Positions 1-7,134 of a stretch of DNA of 29,007 nucleotides are shown one piece after another. The DNA comes from a virus: positions 1 to 29,007 of the IMG/VR virus record IMGVR_UViG_3300009002_000030, one strand, 5' to 3'. Positions within the stretch are counted from its first letter, which is position 1, and each line of letters starts with the position of its first letter. Position numbers and translations under genes: made by a program. The notes below the pieces were generated by a model. That model worked only from the letters and a program-made list of their open reading frames with translations, had not been told where the DNA came from and searched no databases.

Positions 1-273
1 GCTGAGTATAACGGTCGGTTGTCAATCATTGACTATAAGACAGCCTCTAAGATTAAAAAGAAAGAATTTATCGGAAACTACTTTCAGCAAGCAGCAGCAT
101 ATTGTGTGATGTTTGAAGAAAGGACTGGCATCCCTATTGACCAAATTGTCATTATCATCGCTGTAGAAAACGAACCAGAGCCACAAGTGTTTGTGGAAAA
201 GCGTGATGATCATATACACAAATGTATTGAAACTATAGCACTATTCAAGGAAAGGAATGATACTGTTGAGTAA
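1..273 (+). CDS. PD-(D/E)XK (RecB/Cas4-like) exonuclease, C-terminal part
   Basis: Only the last 90 residues are present; frame 1 is open from base 1, so the start lies outside the window. The visible part has the catalytic core of the PD-(D/E)XK nuclease superfamily: a strand ending in IIDYKT (D11 and K13 of the visible part), then a helix with a QxxxY-type motif (QAAAYC), as in RecB C-terminal and Cas4-like nucleases. T4-like marine phages often carry such an exonuclease near their replication genes, and the gp33-59-32 block follows here. The likely role is DNA end processing during replication, recombination or host DNA breakdown, but the substrate cannot be told from this fragment. The next gene starts 17 bases before this stop, which suggests co-translation. 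Confidence 0.75.
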   Translation, partial: AEYNGRLSIIDYKTASKIKKKEFIGNYFQQAAAYCVMFEERTGIPIDQIVIIIAVENEPEPQVFVEKRDDHIHKCIETIALFKERNDTVE

Positions 274-496
274 ATGGGACGAGAATAAAAGAGAATTGAC
301 AGAGCAATTTAAATCGTTTGACGTTATAACAATTAATGGATGGCAATTAAAGATATCTTGTCTGGGGAAACAAGTCATGGTAATGGCTATGCATCCTATC
401 TTTGACGAGACCGAGGTTCAGTTCTTCCAAGACTTTGTTAAAGCACATGCTTGGATAGAAATGATCACTAACGATTGGTATGATGATAATTATTAA
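257..496 (+). CDS. hypothetical protein, 79 aa
   Basis: This is a small soluble protein that I do not recognise. The ATG at 257 lies inside the end of the upstream nuclease gene and follows a strong purine-rich ribosome binding stretch (AAGGAAAGGA, 247-256), which decides this start. The sequence is acidic towards the C-terminus (NDWYDDNY) and rich in aromatic residues, with no signal peptide or membrane segment. Its stop is part of a TAATG that could pass ribosomes to a short ORF overlapping the next gene. It is a real gene by spacing, ribosome binding site and frame, but its function is unknown. Confidence 0.7.
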   Translation: MILLSKWDENKRELTEQFKSFDVITINGWQLKISCLGKQVMVMAMHPIFDETEVQFFQDFVKAHAWIEMITNDWYDDNY

Positions 497-511
497 TGAC
501 TGGTATTGATT

Positions 512-1000
512 ATGAAAAGATTGATGATGATATTGATGATGTTACCGACAACCGCAACAGCCGCAGAATACACGGATGTTGATGTTACATGGCTTGCGAA
601 GAATGTGTACTTTGAAGCTAGAAATCAAGGAATAGCTGGACAACTTGCTGTTGCCAGCGTCACGTTAAATAGGGTTGCGGACAGACGTTTCCCGAACACC
701 ATTAAAGAAGTAGTGACACAGAGCCTCTATCGCAATAGCTGGAGAGACGGCACGCCAATTCCAATCAAACATAAATGTCAATTCTCTTGGTGGTGTGACG
801 GTAAGCCTGACACTATCCATGATTGGAAAACATATAATAAGATTAAAAAATTGATGTTGACATTCACCACTAATCGTAGTATAATAGACATAACTGAGGG
901 AGCAACACATTATCATGCAGATTATGTTTTCCCAGATTGGGCAGCAACAAAACTTAAAACGATCGAAATTGAAGATCATAAATTTTATAGATGGGAGTAG
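512..1000 (+). CDS. exported SleB-type cell wall hydrolase (endolysin candidate)
   Basis: This is a peptidoglycan hydrolase of the SleB / Hydrolase_2 family, 162 residues from the ATG at 512; a TTG at 506 in the same frame is a less likely start. The first ~18 residues form a Sec-type signal: KR, a Met/Leu-rich hydrophobic stretch, then an A-x-A type end (TATAA). The family hallmarks follow in order: YFEARNQG with the catalytic-type glutamate E35, then AVASVTLNRV, CQFSWW (C89), and the GATHYHADYVFPDWA segment with H133 and H135. The protein would be exported to the periplasm and cut the cell wall there, most simply as the lysis enzyme. No holin gene sits beside it, and an exported endolysin would not need a large-hole holin. 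The C-terminus may be complete, since homologues end soon after the P-x-W segment. A role in entry cannot be excluded. Confidence 0.88.
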   Translation: MKRLMMILMMLPTTATAAEYTDVDVTWLAKNVYFEARNQGIAGQLAVASVTLNRVADRRFPNTIKEVVTQSLYRNSWRDGTPIPIKHKCQFSWWCDGKPDTIHDWKTYNKIKKLMLTFTTNRSIIDITEGATHYHADYVFPDWAATKLKTIEIEDHKFYRWE

Positions 1001-1003
1001 TTC

Positions 1004-1225
1004 ATGGTTGATGTCATGACGACAGCCAAGTTTAGCACTATTATAGAAAAGACAGTAATCGAGAAAAGGTTGACCTATCTAGATGCTGTTGTGTGGTGGT
1101 GCGAGAAAAACGAAATGGAAATTGAGATAGCAGCTAAGTTACTCAATACAACCATAAAGGGTAAGCTAGAAGTTGAAGCCCAAGATCTAAACTTCTTGGA
1201 AAAGGGCGCAAGACTACCTATTTAA
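1004..1225 (+). CDS. gp33: phage late-transcription coactivator (gp33-like)
   Basis: This 73-residue protein resembles the short late-transcription coactivators of marine T4-like phages; T4 gp33 itself is 112 residues. In T4, gp33 bridges RNA polymerase (beta flap) and the gp45 sliding clamp, so that late promoters fire when DNA is replicating. Supporting features are the helical pattern FSTIIEKTVIEKR-LTYLDAVVWWCEKN-EMEIEIAAKLLN-TTIKGKLEVEAQDLN and the position directly before genes 59 and 32, which is the T4 order 33-59-32. The start at ATG 1004 has GGGAG at 993-997, six bases upstream; a second in-frame ATG at 1016 is possible. The C-terminal clamp-binding tail is short (LEKGARLPI). TATAAATA boxes elsewhere in the window are its expected targets. 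Confidence 0.85.
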   Translation: MVDVMTTAKFSTIIEKTVIEKRLTYLDAVVWWCEKNEMEIEIAAKLLNTTIKGKLEVEAQDLNFLEKGARLPI

Positions 1226-1227
1226 TT

Positions 1228-1839
1228 ATGAGCAGCGAAGAAACTATGTCAGGATTTGATTGTTACAAGACCTACCTTGCAGTACAACAACACTTCACAA
1301 GAGATTCATATGACTTCTTCAAGTACAATGGCCAAGTAAGAGCCAATGAATCATCATATCAAGTTCGTAAAGATAAGTATTTCTTTGAGAAAGCGTCAAG
1401 GAAATACAAGCGTGACGATTTTATAAAGTTCTTGGTGGCTAATTATAGTGCAGGTTCAAAGCAATGGATCGGTAATCTAATGAGTGCACCAAACGAAACT
1501 GTTATGAAGAATTGGAAGAAAAAGATTGAATCATTATCTTACAGCTTCTCCGAAGAGATGGATTATCTCTACAACGTTGAAGAATCTTTTGATGAGTTGT
1601 TTGTTATGAAAGATGGGTATCACCCGATACTCTATCGTCACTATGCGCAGAATAAGATTAGCCTTGAAACCTTGGTTCTATTAGACCAGTTACTCGGCTA
1701 TACAAATAGATGGAAGAAGTATGATGACATTGTCTTGAATGAGACAGTTACGCTCATCAGGAAATACTCTCCGTTTATAAGAGAATTTTCACCAATAGAC
1801 AGAAGCAAGTTGAAGTCTATTGTGCTGAAAATATATTAG
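1228..1839 (+). CDS. gp59: DNA helicase loader (gp59-like)
   Basis: This protein loads the replicative helicase (T4 gp41) onto gp32-coated single-stranded DNA at forks and recombination intermediates. It has 203 residues against 217 in T4 gp59. Recognition rests on the N-terminal pattern GFDCYKTYLAVQQHFT, YDFFKYNGQVRA and RKDKYFFEKASRKY, typical of gp59 homologues, and on its place between the gp33-like gene and gene 32. The protein is basic and rich in Tyr, Phe and Lys, as expected of a fork-DNA binder. ATG 1228 is two bases after the previous stop, but homologues tend to begin near the in-frame ATG at 1246 (MSGFDCYK). Neither ATG has a strong Shine-Dalgarno, so the start remains open and coupling to the upstream gene is likely. 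Confidence 0.85.
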   Translation: MSSEETMSGFDCYKTYLAVQQHFTRDSYDFFKYNGQVRANESSYQVRKDKYFFEKASRKYKRDDFIKFLVANYSAGSKQWIGNLMSAPNETVMKNWKKKIESLSYSFSEEMDYLYNVEESFDELFVMKDGYHPILYRHYAQNKISLETLVLLDQLLGYTNRWKKYDDIVLNETVTLIRKYSPFIREFSPIDRSKLKSIVLKIY

Positions 1840-1848
1840 TTTGTTTCT

Positions 1849-1856
1849 TATAAATA
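1849..1856 (+). promoter_or_regulatory. T4-type late promoter upstream of gene 32
   Basis: This is an exact TATAAATA, the T4 late promoter consensus recognised by the gp55 sigma factor with gp33. It lies 10 bases after the gene 59 stop and before the sigma-70 promoter of gene 32. By the T4 rule the start site would be about base 1862. It would keep gene 32 expressed late in infection. Confidence 0.75.
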
Positions 1857-1871
1857 AACTAGTAAATGGGG

Positions 1872-1900
1872 TTGACATTATCCCTTTTATATTATATAAT
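1872..1900 (+). promoter_or_regulatory. consensus sigma-70 promoter of gene 32
   Basis: TTGACA (1872-1877) and TATAAT (1895-1900) both match the bacterial consensus perfectly and are separated by the optimal 17 bases. The predicted start is near 1907, giving a leader of about 71 bases before ATG 1978. The leader begins with a small hairpin (ATCAT 1909-1913, ATGAT 1918-1922, loop GAAG) and continues as an A-rich, probably unstructured stretch up to AGGA at 1965-1968. This layout recalls the T4 gene 32 autogenous operator, but no clear pseudoknot was identified. Confidence 0.85.
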
Positions 1901-1977
1901 GTTAGCTTATCATGAAGATGATTCGCTTTGGATAAAACGCAATAAAAACATACATCGTAAATACAGGAATAAAATAT

Positions 1978-2904
1978 ATGGCTAGTTCATTTGCAACACT
2001 CAAGAAATCCCGCAACAATTCGCTTGATAAACTAATCAACGAATCTACCAAACTTAATAGTAACTCCCAAGGAAAGAAAGGCGACGATCGTTTCTGGAAA
2101 CCAGATGTCGATAAAGCTGGTAATGGTTATGCTGTTATTCGCTTCTTGCCTGAGCCAAAAGGTGAAGATTTACCATGGGTTCGTATCTTTGATCACGGCT
2201 TCCAAGGTACTGGTGGTTGGTATATCGAGAACTCTTTGACTACTATCGGTGAAAAAGATCCAATCGGTGAGTTCAACTCGCAGCTTTGGAACAACGGCAC
2301 TGATGCTGGTAAAGATCAAGCTCGTAAACAAAAGCGTCGACTGTCTTACACAGCCAATATCATGGTTGTTAAGGATCCGTCAAACCCATCAAACGAAGGA
2401 AAAGTATTCCTCTATAAGTTTGGTAAGAAAATCTTTGATAAGCTGAACGAAGCAATGAATCCAGCATTCGAAGATGAGCAAGCAATCAACCCATTCGACT
2501 TCTGGGAAGGCGCTAACTTTAAACTGAAGATCCGTCAGGTTGAAGGATATCGCAACTATGATAAGTCTGAGTTTGATTCGCCTAGCGAATTACAAGACGG
2601 TGATGATGATGCTCTTGAGAAAGTGTATGAGGGTTTATACTCTTTGAACGACTTCCTTGATAAGAAGAACTTCAAGTCTTATGCTGAGTTAGAAGCGAAG
2701 ATGAAGCGTGTGTTAGGTCTTACTGGATCACCTGCTCCTACAGCAAGTGCTATGGATGACCAAGCATATCAATCGTCGGCTAAAGCTGAACCAGTAGCTG
2801 AATCTTATTCTGCTCCTGCGGCTGATGCTAAAGCTGCTCCAGTAGCTGAAGCTGAGGAAGATGATTCATTATCTTTCTTTGAGAAGTTGGCTGAAGAAGA
2901 CTAG
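1978..2904 (+). CDS. gp32: single-stranded DNA-binding protein (gp32-like)
   Basis: This is the replication SSB of T4-like phages, 308 residues (T4: 301). It coats ssDNA cooperatively and recruits gp59, polymerase and recombination proteins. The N-terminal basic segment (LKKSRNNSLDKL, residues 8-19) corresponds to the cooperativity region. The OB-fold core runs from about residue 38 to 245, with DRFWKPDVDKAGNGYAVIRFLP, GGWYIENSLTT and ARKQKRRLSYTANIMVVKDP. An Ala/Pro linker (about 250-290) leads to an acidic tail (EEDDSLSFFEKLAEED) that in T4 binds partner proteins. The whole protein has no cysteine, so the T4 His-Cys3 zinc site is absent; the equivalent segment is HGFQGTGGWYIENS. Two promoters precede the gene and a terminator follows it, so it is largely an independent unit. 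Confidence 0.96.
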   Translation: MASSFATLKKSRNNSLDKLINESTKLNSNSQGKKGDDRFWKPDVDKAGNGYAVIRFLPEPKGEDLPWVRIFDHGFQGTGGWYIENSLTTIGEKDPIGEFNSQLWNNGTDAGKDQARKQKRRLSYTANIMVVKDPSNPSNEGKVFLYKFGKKIFDKLNEAMNPAFEDEQAINPFDFWEGANFKLKIRQVEGYRNYDKSEFDSPSELQDGDDDALEKVYEGLYSLNDFLDKKNFKSYAELEAKMKRVLGLTGSPAPTASAMDDQAYQSSAKAEPVAESYSAPAADAKAAPVAEAEEDDSLSFFEKLAEED

Positions 2905-2931
2905 AAACTCGATTAGAGTTTTAGGAAAGGA

Positions 2932-2960
2932 GGGAGACATTAATTTGTCTCCCTTTTTTT
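2932..2960 (+). terminator. Rho-independent terminator of gene 32
   Basis: A perfect 7-bp GC-rich stem GGGAGAC (2932-2938) / GTCTCCC (2947-2953) with an 8-base loop is followed by seven T (2954-2960). A smaller hairpin AAACTC (2905-2910) / GAGTTT (2916-2921) precedes it, directly after the gene 32 stop. The same stem may also stop leftward transcripts leaving the tape-measure gene at 2964, but on that strand the following sequence (TCCTTTCCT) is only a weak T tract. Confidence 0.9.
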
Positions 2961-2963
2961 CAC

Positions 2964-5135
2964 CTAGCTGTATTGTCTATTTCTACGACCACTTCGACCA
3001 CGGGCTTTGTTTGGATTAGCAGTGGCTGGAATTGAAACAGTCTGATTCATACTCTGTGAAGTGTTATTAACATTAGCCGTTTGTGGTGCGACTACAGTAA
3101 TGACGTTCGCAGCTCCCGCAGCAGATTGCGATCTAGCATTAACCTCAGCGCCGTCAGATGCATCTGCCCCATTGAACTTTAATAATTCGCCTAAATTTAG
3201 GCTGTCGGCATCTTTCTCTTCTTGGGAATTTCTCCCACTGGCAGCATTTTTATTTTTTTGGTGCAGTCTGGCGGCTCTCTTTTTATTTTTCTCTTGCTCA
3301 GCCGTATCTTCATCACCACCAAAGCCGAATAATTTCTTAATTCCACTTATGCCTGAAGAGATAAGATTCCCGAAGAAGTTTTTGATATAACTAATAAATT
3401 CTTGAACCTTATCGCCAATACCTTGCCATATTTCAGAGAAAGAAAAGCTATCTAGTGCTTCAGAGATTCCAGCGAATCCTAGTTTCTCGGCAACCCAACT
3501 GACCAAATCCTTAATTAGATCAAGAACCTTCATAACAAGACCGTCAATGATGCCAAAGAACGCACCGCTTATTCCGCCTATGATACCATTGGCTTTGAAT
3601 CCTTCTATGAATCCCATAACACCATCAAATGCTGACATAAGGACTGTTATAGGAAAGAACACTTTGCCAATAACTCGACCAATCGAACTGGCGATCTTTA
3701 GTACAGGCTTCATTGCTTCACCAATGCCGCCCAAGAATTTGCCTATCCTACCAACACCACTAAACGCAGTTTTGACCTTTGATCCAATGCTCTTGAAGAA
3801 TTCTACAACAGGTGTCAAAAACGTCTTGACCTTATTGATGCCTTTACCGATCGTGCCAAAGAATCCAAGTCTACCGAACTGTCCAGTTGCTGTTCTGAAT
3901 ACTCGTAATCCATTCAATCCAGCTTTGAATGCTTTGGACGCATTCTTTAATGGCGTTGATAATCTCTTGAAGAATGCCGCAGTGTTTGTAGTGAAGTTTG
4001 AAATTGCCTTAGCCGCTGCTTCCATCTTTCTAGGGGCTATAGCATTACCAATTTTAACGAACGTTCTTCCTAACGCTTGGAGAGGCTTGACAATGGCAAT
4101 TCGAGTGAATAGTTTAGCTGTTCTTGCTAATTGCTTTAGTGAATGCGTTAAACCGCTGAGCATACCCGCAGCCAAAGCAATAGGCGCTAAGAGTAAACCA
4201 AGACCAAGACCAATGCCTTTACTAGCCTTTTCTGCGGCTACATCAAGAAGATCACCAAATCCCTCAATCAAAGCCTTTTCCATTGATGACAAGTTATCAC
4301 GGATATCTTCAAATATCCCTGCTGTTACTTCGTCGCGTCTGCCTTGCTCTCTCGCATTCTCAATACCTGCTAGATTGTTGCCTGACAATCCTCTAGCCAT
4401 ACGCTGTAGGAATGTTGTGGCTTCTTCAGAACTTGCTTGTTGTTCTTCATTAGATTGTATCAGGTCGTTAAAGTTTTCTTGTAGCGTGCCGATCAACAAA
4501 TCGCCGTTTGCATTGACCTCCTCATTCTGCGCAGCCAACTCAGCTTGGTTAGCCCTAAATGCGGCTAACATCTCAGCTAGTTCTTCCTCACTAGAACCTG
4601 CGGCAATGGCTTCTCTAGCCAAACGCATTTCATTTAATAGAGATATATTATTAGCACCAAGAGTTTCTTCAAGACTTGCGGCTTCTTCCTCACCATTCTG
4701 TAAGAGCATTTGCCCTACATCATTGAAACTTGTGCTGATCCCTTCAAGATTGATCCCATACTCTGCAGCATTGGCTCTGAATGATTCAGCAACTTGTTCT
4801 TGCGAGTCTGCGAGTTCTTTCTGTGACTTTAATAGAAGAAGTTCTTCGCGGGTGATACCGATCTTAGAGGCTAGTTGTTCCTCTTCACGTTTCTGTATCC
4901 TTGCTTGTCCAAAACTAGTCTTATCAAATGACTCTTTAATAGACTTAAATGGATTTTTAAATTTCTTATCTCTTTTGGCAAACTGATTAAGTGCCATACT
5001 AGCGGCACTCAACTCACCAATACCAGAACTGAAGTTTCTAACCTGATCAGAGAATGCTTGAGATTGTTCAGCAGCACGTCTATTCGCATCAATAGACGTT
5101 TGCATCGCTTCAGTTACAATTGGTGGGAGTGCCAT
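2964..5135 (-). CDS. tail tape-measure protein (gp29 equivalent)
   Basis: This 723-residue protein has tape-measure architecture. A long charged helical and coiled-coil N-terminal half (about 60-290) is rich in Glu, Gln and Ala. A first hydrophobic segment at about 307-329 (GIGLGLGLLLAPIALAAGML) is followed by a basic amphipathic middle, then a second hydrophobic region at about 485-535 (FFPITVLMSAF, GGISGAFFGII). The tail from about 600 is Ala/Asn/Gln-rich and disordered (TANVNNTSQSMNQT). Such proteins set tail length inside the tube and are thought to enter the host envelope at DNA ejection. Its neighbours in the leftward operon (gp26, gp51-like, gp54) agree with a role at the hub and tube start. 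Sequence likeness to T4 gp29 (590 residues) is not evident by eye, so the assignment is by architecture. The start has AGGA just upstream. Confidence 0.75.
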   Translation of the reverse strand: MALPPIVTEAMQTSIDANRRAAEQSQAFSDQVRNFSSGIGELSAASMALNQFAKRDKKFKNPFKSIKESFDKTSFGQARIQKREEEQLASKIGITREELLLLKSQKELADSQEQVAESFRANAAEYGINLEGISTSFNDVGQMLLQNGEEEAASLEETLGANNISLLNEMRLAREAIAAGSSEEELAEMLAAFRANQAELAAQNEEVNANGDLLIGTLQENFNDLIQSNEEQQASSEEATTFLQRMARGLSGNNLAGIENAREQGRRDEVTAGIFEDIRDNLSSMEKALIEGFGDLLDVAAEKASKGIGLGLGLLLAPIALAAGMLSGLTHSLKQLARTAKLFTRIAIVKPLQALGRTFVKIGNAIAPRKMEAAAKAISNFTTNTAAFFKRLSTPLKNASKAFKAGLNGLRVFRTATGQFGRLGFFGTIGKGINKVKTFLTPVVEFFKSIGSKVKTAFSGVGRIGKFLGGIGEAMKPVLKIASSIGRVIGKVFFPITVLMSAFDGVMGFIEGFKANGIIGGISGAFFGIIDGLVMKVLDLIKDLVSWVAEKLGFAGISEALDSFSFSEIWQGIGDKVQEFISYIKNFFGNLISSGISGIKKLFGFGGDEDTAEQEKNKKRAARLHQKNKNAASGRNSQEEKDADSLNLGELLKFNGADASDGAEVNARSQSAAGAANVITVVAPQTANVNNTSQSMNQTVSIPATANPNKARGRSGRRNRQYS

Positions 5136-5144
5136 TTTCTATTC

Positions 5145-5459
5145 CTATTTCTTTTTCATTGCTTGTGATGTAAAGAACGCCGCAACGATACCAGCAACAG
5201 CAACAAAGTATGTTGGTGCCATACTACCCAGAGTCTTCTGTGCTTCGTCTAAGCCTGCTAGTGAGGCGAGTACAACAGCGAATGGGTATAACAATAATCC
5301 GCCCAATGCGAACCATGTCATGTTGCGTTGAGCATCACGCATAGCATCTTGATCTTCAAGCTCTTTGCGTTTAAACTCAAGGTACATTGCTTCTTCTTCA
5401 GCAGTAACCTTACCGTCACCATTTGTATCGGCTGGATGGAATATCTTTTCTTCTGACAT
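5145..5459 (-). CDS. EF-hand, two-transmembrane-helix protein
   Basis: This is a 104-residue protein. Residues 11-22 are a textbook EF-hand loop, DTNGDGKVTAEE, with all calcium ligands in place (D11, N13, D15, K17 backbone, T19, E22). A charged helix (about 22-46) and two hydrophobic segments follow: about 48-70 (FALGGLLLYPFAVVLASLAG) and about 80-98 (YFVAVAGIVAAFF), then a KKK tail. Both ends carry charge, so a helical hairpin in the inner membrane or virion is plausible. The start ATG at 5459 has AGGGG six bases upstream. It lies between gp51-like and tape-measure genes and should be made late with virion proteins. Candidate roles are a calcium-sensing holin or membrane factor, or a virion component acting at ejection. 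I know of no assigned function. Confidence 0.75.
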   Translation of the reverse strand: MSEEKIFHPADTNGDGKVTAEEEAMYLEFKRKELEDQDAMRDAQRNMTWFALGGLLLYPFAVVLASLAGLDEAQKTLGSMAPTYFVAVAGIVAAFFTSQAMKKK

Positions 5460-5467
5460 TATAACCC

Positions 5468-5641
5468 CTATTTTTGATTCTTTTGTTGTTCTTCTAATTC
5501 ATCGAGATGATGTTTCAATAAAGTAACATAGATATCTCGTTCAAATGGTATCATATTGTCGAGTTCACTCAAGCTATACTTATGATGCTGCATCATTGCA
5601 AAGTTCAACTGGTACATATTTGCTAATGAGTCATGCACCAT
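5468..5641 (-). CDS. gp51: baseplate hub assembly protein (gp51-like), 57 aa
   Basis: This short gene lies between gp26 and the EF-hand protein. Its ATG at 5641 comes two bases after the gp26 stop and its TAG ends at 5468. The protein is helical and ends in a charged coiled-coil-like tail: LANMYQLNFAMMQHHKYSLS, then ELDNMIPFERDIYVTLLKHH, then LDELEEQQKNQK. The pattern HKYSL..L..MIPFERDIYV..L resembles small proteins annotated as gp51 (hub assembly catalyst) beside gp26 in marine T4-like phages; in T4, 51 and 26 are also adjacent. T4 gp51 is longer (249 residues), so this may be a minimal functional analogue. No Shine-Dalgarno is visible, and coupling to gp26 is likely. Confidence 0.65.
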   Translation of the reverse strand: MVHDSLANMYQLNFAMMQHHKYSLSELDNMIPFERDIYVTLLKHHLDELEEQQKNQK

Positions 5642-5643
5642 GC

Positions 5644-6345
5644 TTACATAAAAAAACTTTGCATACCCTCCAGAACCAAGCTATCTTTCTCGCCACATTC
5701 AGGACATGTCCATTCAATAGTGTGAGACAGCTTTGGTGCTGCTTGGAAAAAATCTGTAATCATTTTAAACTGTGCTGTGTCTAATTGTTCTAGCCACTTA
5801 GACATCTCGTCTCTGGTGAAATCATCGTAGACTTCAGAAGCATCATAGATGTATTCAACACAACTAACAACCAATTCAAAAAGCTGAGATGTAGAATTTG
5901 TATCAAGCGAATTGACATCGTTCATGCCAGCATATCGCAACTTGATTCCAAGCTCACCATTCAAGTCAATCTTTCCGTCACTAATGTCACCGCCCACATT
6001 AATTTCATCAATGTTTATTACTACGTCTGTGCGGTGCTTACATACAGATTCTTTGTCGCTATGGGCAAGTTTCAATTCAATAACTTCACCCACAGACTTT
6101 GATCTGAGCTTCAGAAATAGATATTCTACATCAAATGTCGCAAGGCTATCTATATCGATCTTACTGATGATACACGATGATAGGATATTAGTGATCGCAT
6201 TCCCTATCTCTTTCTCATCACCACCTTCAAGTGCCATAAGAAGAATCTTTTCTTCCCTCACCAAAAATGGTCTATATTTAATTTCTTTACCAGTAGATGG
6301 TACTTTCGTAACAAATTCTGGAGCTGTTAACTGGGGTAAACTCAT
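5644..6345 (-). CDS. gp26: baseplate hub protein (gp26-like)
   Basis: This 233-residue protein resembles the T4_baseplate family (T4 gp26, 208 residues), which takes part in assembly of the central baseplate hub. Typical features are the N-terminal SLPQLTAPEF..VPSTGKEIKYRPFLVREEKILLMALE, then DVEYLFLKLRSKSVGE and, near the C-terminus, WTCPECGEKDSLVLEGMQSFF with a CPxCG knuckle that may bind metal. The ATG at 6345 follows GGAGA by six bases. The gene sits between gp54 and the gp51-like gene, as expected of hub genes. The 30 bases upstream are very AT-rich, but no convincing promoter was found in them. Confidence 0.85.
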   Translation of the reverse strand: MSLPQLTAPEFVTKVPSTGKEIKYRPFLVREEKILLMALEGGDEKEIGNAITNILSSCIISKIDIDSLATFDVEYLFLKLRSKSVGEVIELKLAHSDKESVCKHRTDVVINIDEINVGGDISDGKIDLNGELGIKLRYAGMNDVNSLDTNSTSQLFELVVSCVEYIYDASEVYDDFTRDEMSKWLEQLDTAQFKMITDFFQAAPKLSHTIEWTCPECGEKDSLVLEGMQSFFM

Positions 6346-6375
6346 TATGTTCTCCGACTATATTATATTAATTAT

Positions 6376-7134
6376 TTAAAATAAACCTTTTATCACTGCA
6401 ATTTTGTTCTTCACACCACCTATCTGAGCATTAATGCTCGCGAGCTTGGCTTTGCCCTTTTCAAATGCACCTGATATGTTACCGAATCCTGGAATACTTA
6501 TGCTCCCAGAAATACCGTCTCTATCAATCTTAAAGCTGCCACCAATACCTTTGGATGATTGGTTTTGCTTATTGAACACACATGTGTAGTTCTTGTACGC
6601 AAACGTAACATTCATTCTCAATGGTGCTTCTTCACCCCATGCCATAGCAATAGGATTTATTACAATTGGATATGCTTCGTTCAATGTGTGGATAGACCGC
6701 AATTCACCAGTAGAACCATATTGTCTGATCACTATAGTTCTTGCGTAGTTGTCGAAGTATCTGACATTGAATGAATTATTGACCGCTCGTGTGCGAGCGT
6801 TGCCGCTTGGATTAAACGCACCAGTGTTGACCATCTGGTCTTGCCAAATCTCAAAGTATTCTTTCTCACGGATATCCTCACTCAATAAGAAAGATACTGA
6901 GATGTCACCATACGTTTGACCATAAGCAACTTTATTGATTGGACCATAGTTGTTGAACGAATGCTCCACAGTCGATATTCCACGTCCTGGAAGTTCAGTC
7001 GCGTCTGCGCGATACTGCATGTCTCGCTCAGTCTCGCCATCGCCAGCACCATGTATAAAAATATCAAAGTGTGATCCCTTTGCTATACCACCAATGTTGA
7101 TACTTGAAACTATGTCATTTACACTAAATGGCAT
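6376..7134 (-). CDS. gp54: baseplate tail-tube initiator (gp54-like)
   Basis: This is the protein on which the tail tube starts to polymerise, on top of the gp48 cap in T4. I take the ATG at 7134 (MPFSVNDIV), which overlaps the previous stop as TAATG, rather than an in-frame start at 7224 that would lie deep inside the upstream gene. That gives 252 residues against 320 in T4. Diagnostic stretches are YRADATELPGRGISTVEHSF, NYGPINKVAYGQTYGDISVS, FLLSEDIREKEYFEIWQDQM and the tube-fold strands RYFDNYARTIVIRQYGSTGE and LRMNVTFAYKNYTC. The C-terminal ~50 residues are Gly/Ile/Lys-rich and probably flexible. The gp48 partner is encoded on the other strand about 1.1 kb away. Confidence 0.85.
   Translation of the reverse strand: MPFSVNDIVSSINIGGIAKGSHFDIFIHGAGDGETERDMQYRADATELPGRGISTVEHSFNNYGPINKVAYGQTYGDISVSFLLSEDIREKEYFEIWQDQMVNTGAFNPSGNARTRAVNNSFNVRYFDNYARTIVIRQYGSTGELRSIHTLNEAYPIVINPIAMAWGEEAPLRMNVTFAYKNYTCVFNKQNQSSKGIGGSFKIDRDGISGSISIPGFGNISGAFEKGKAKLASINAQIGGVKNKIAVIKGLF

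Noticed and set aside
297-325. TTGACA at 297 with TATAAC nearby as a sigma-70 promoter
   Set aside because: The spacing is about 23 bases instead of 16-18, and it lies inside a coding region.
3547-4986. Long open frame (479 codons) on the plus strand, antisense to the tape-measure gene
   Set aside because: It is a shadow of the minus-strand gene: Pro/Leu/Ser-rich low-complexity composition, no ribosome binding site, no recognisable domain, whereas the minus strand gives a coherent tape-measure architecture with good start signals.
5912-6379. Plus-strand ORF of 155 codons opposite gp26
   Set aside because: It is antisense to a recognised baseplate gene, has no ribosome binding site and no family pattern.
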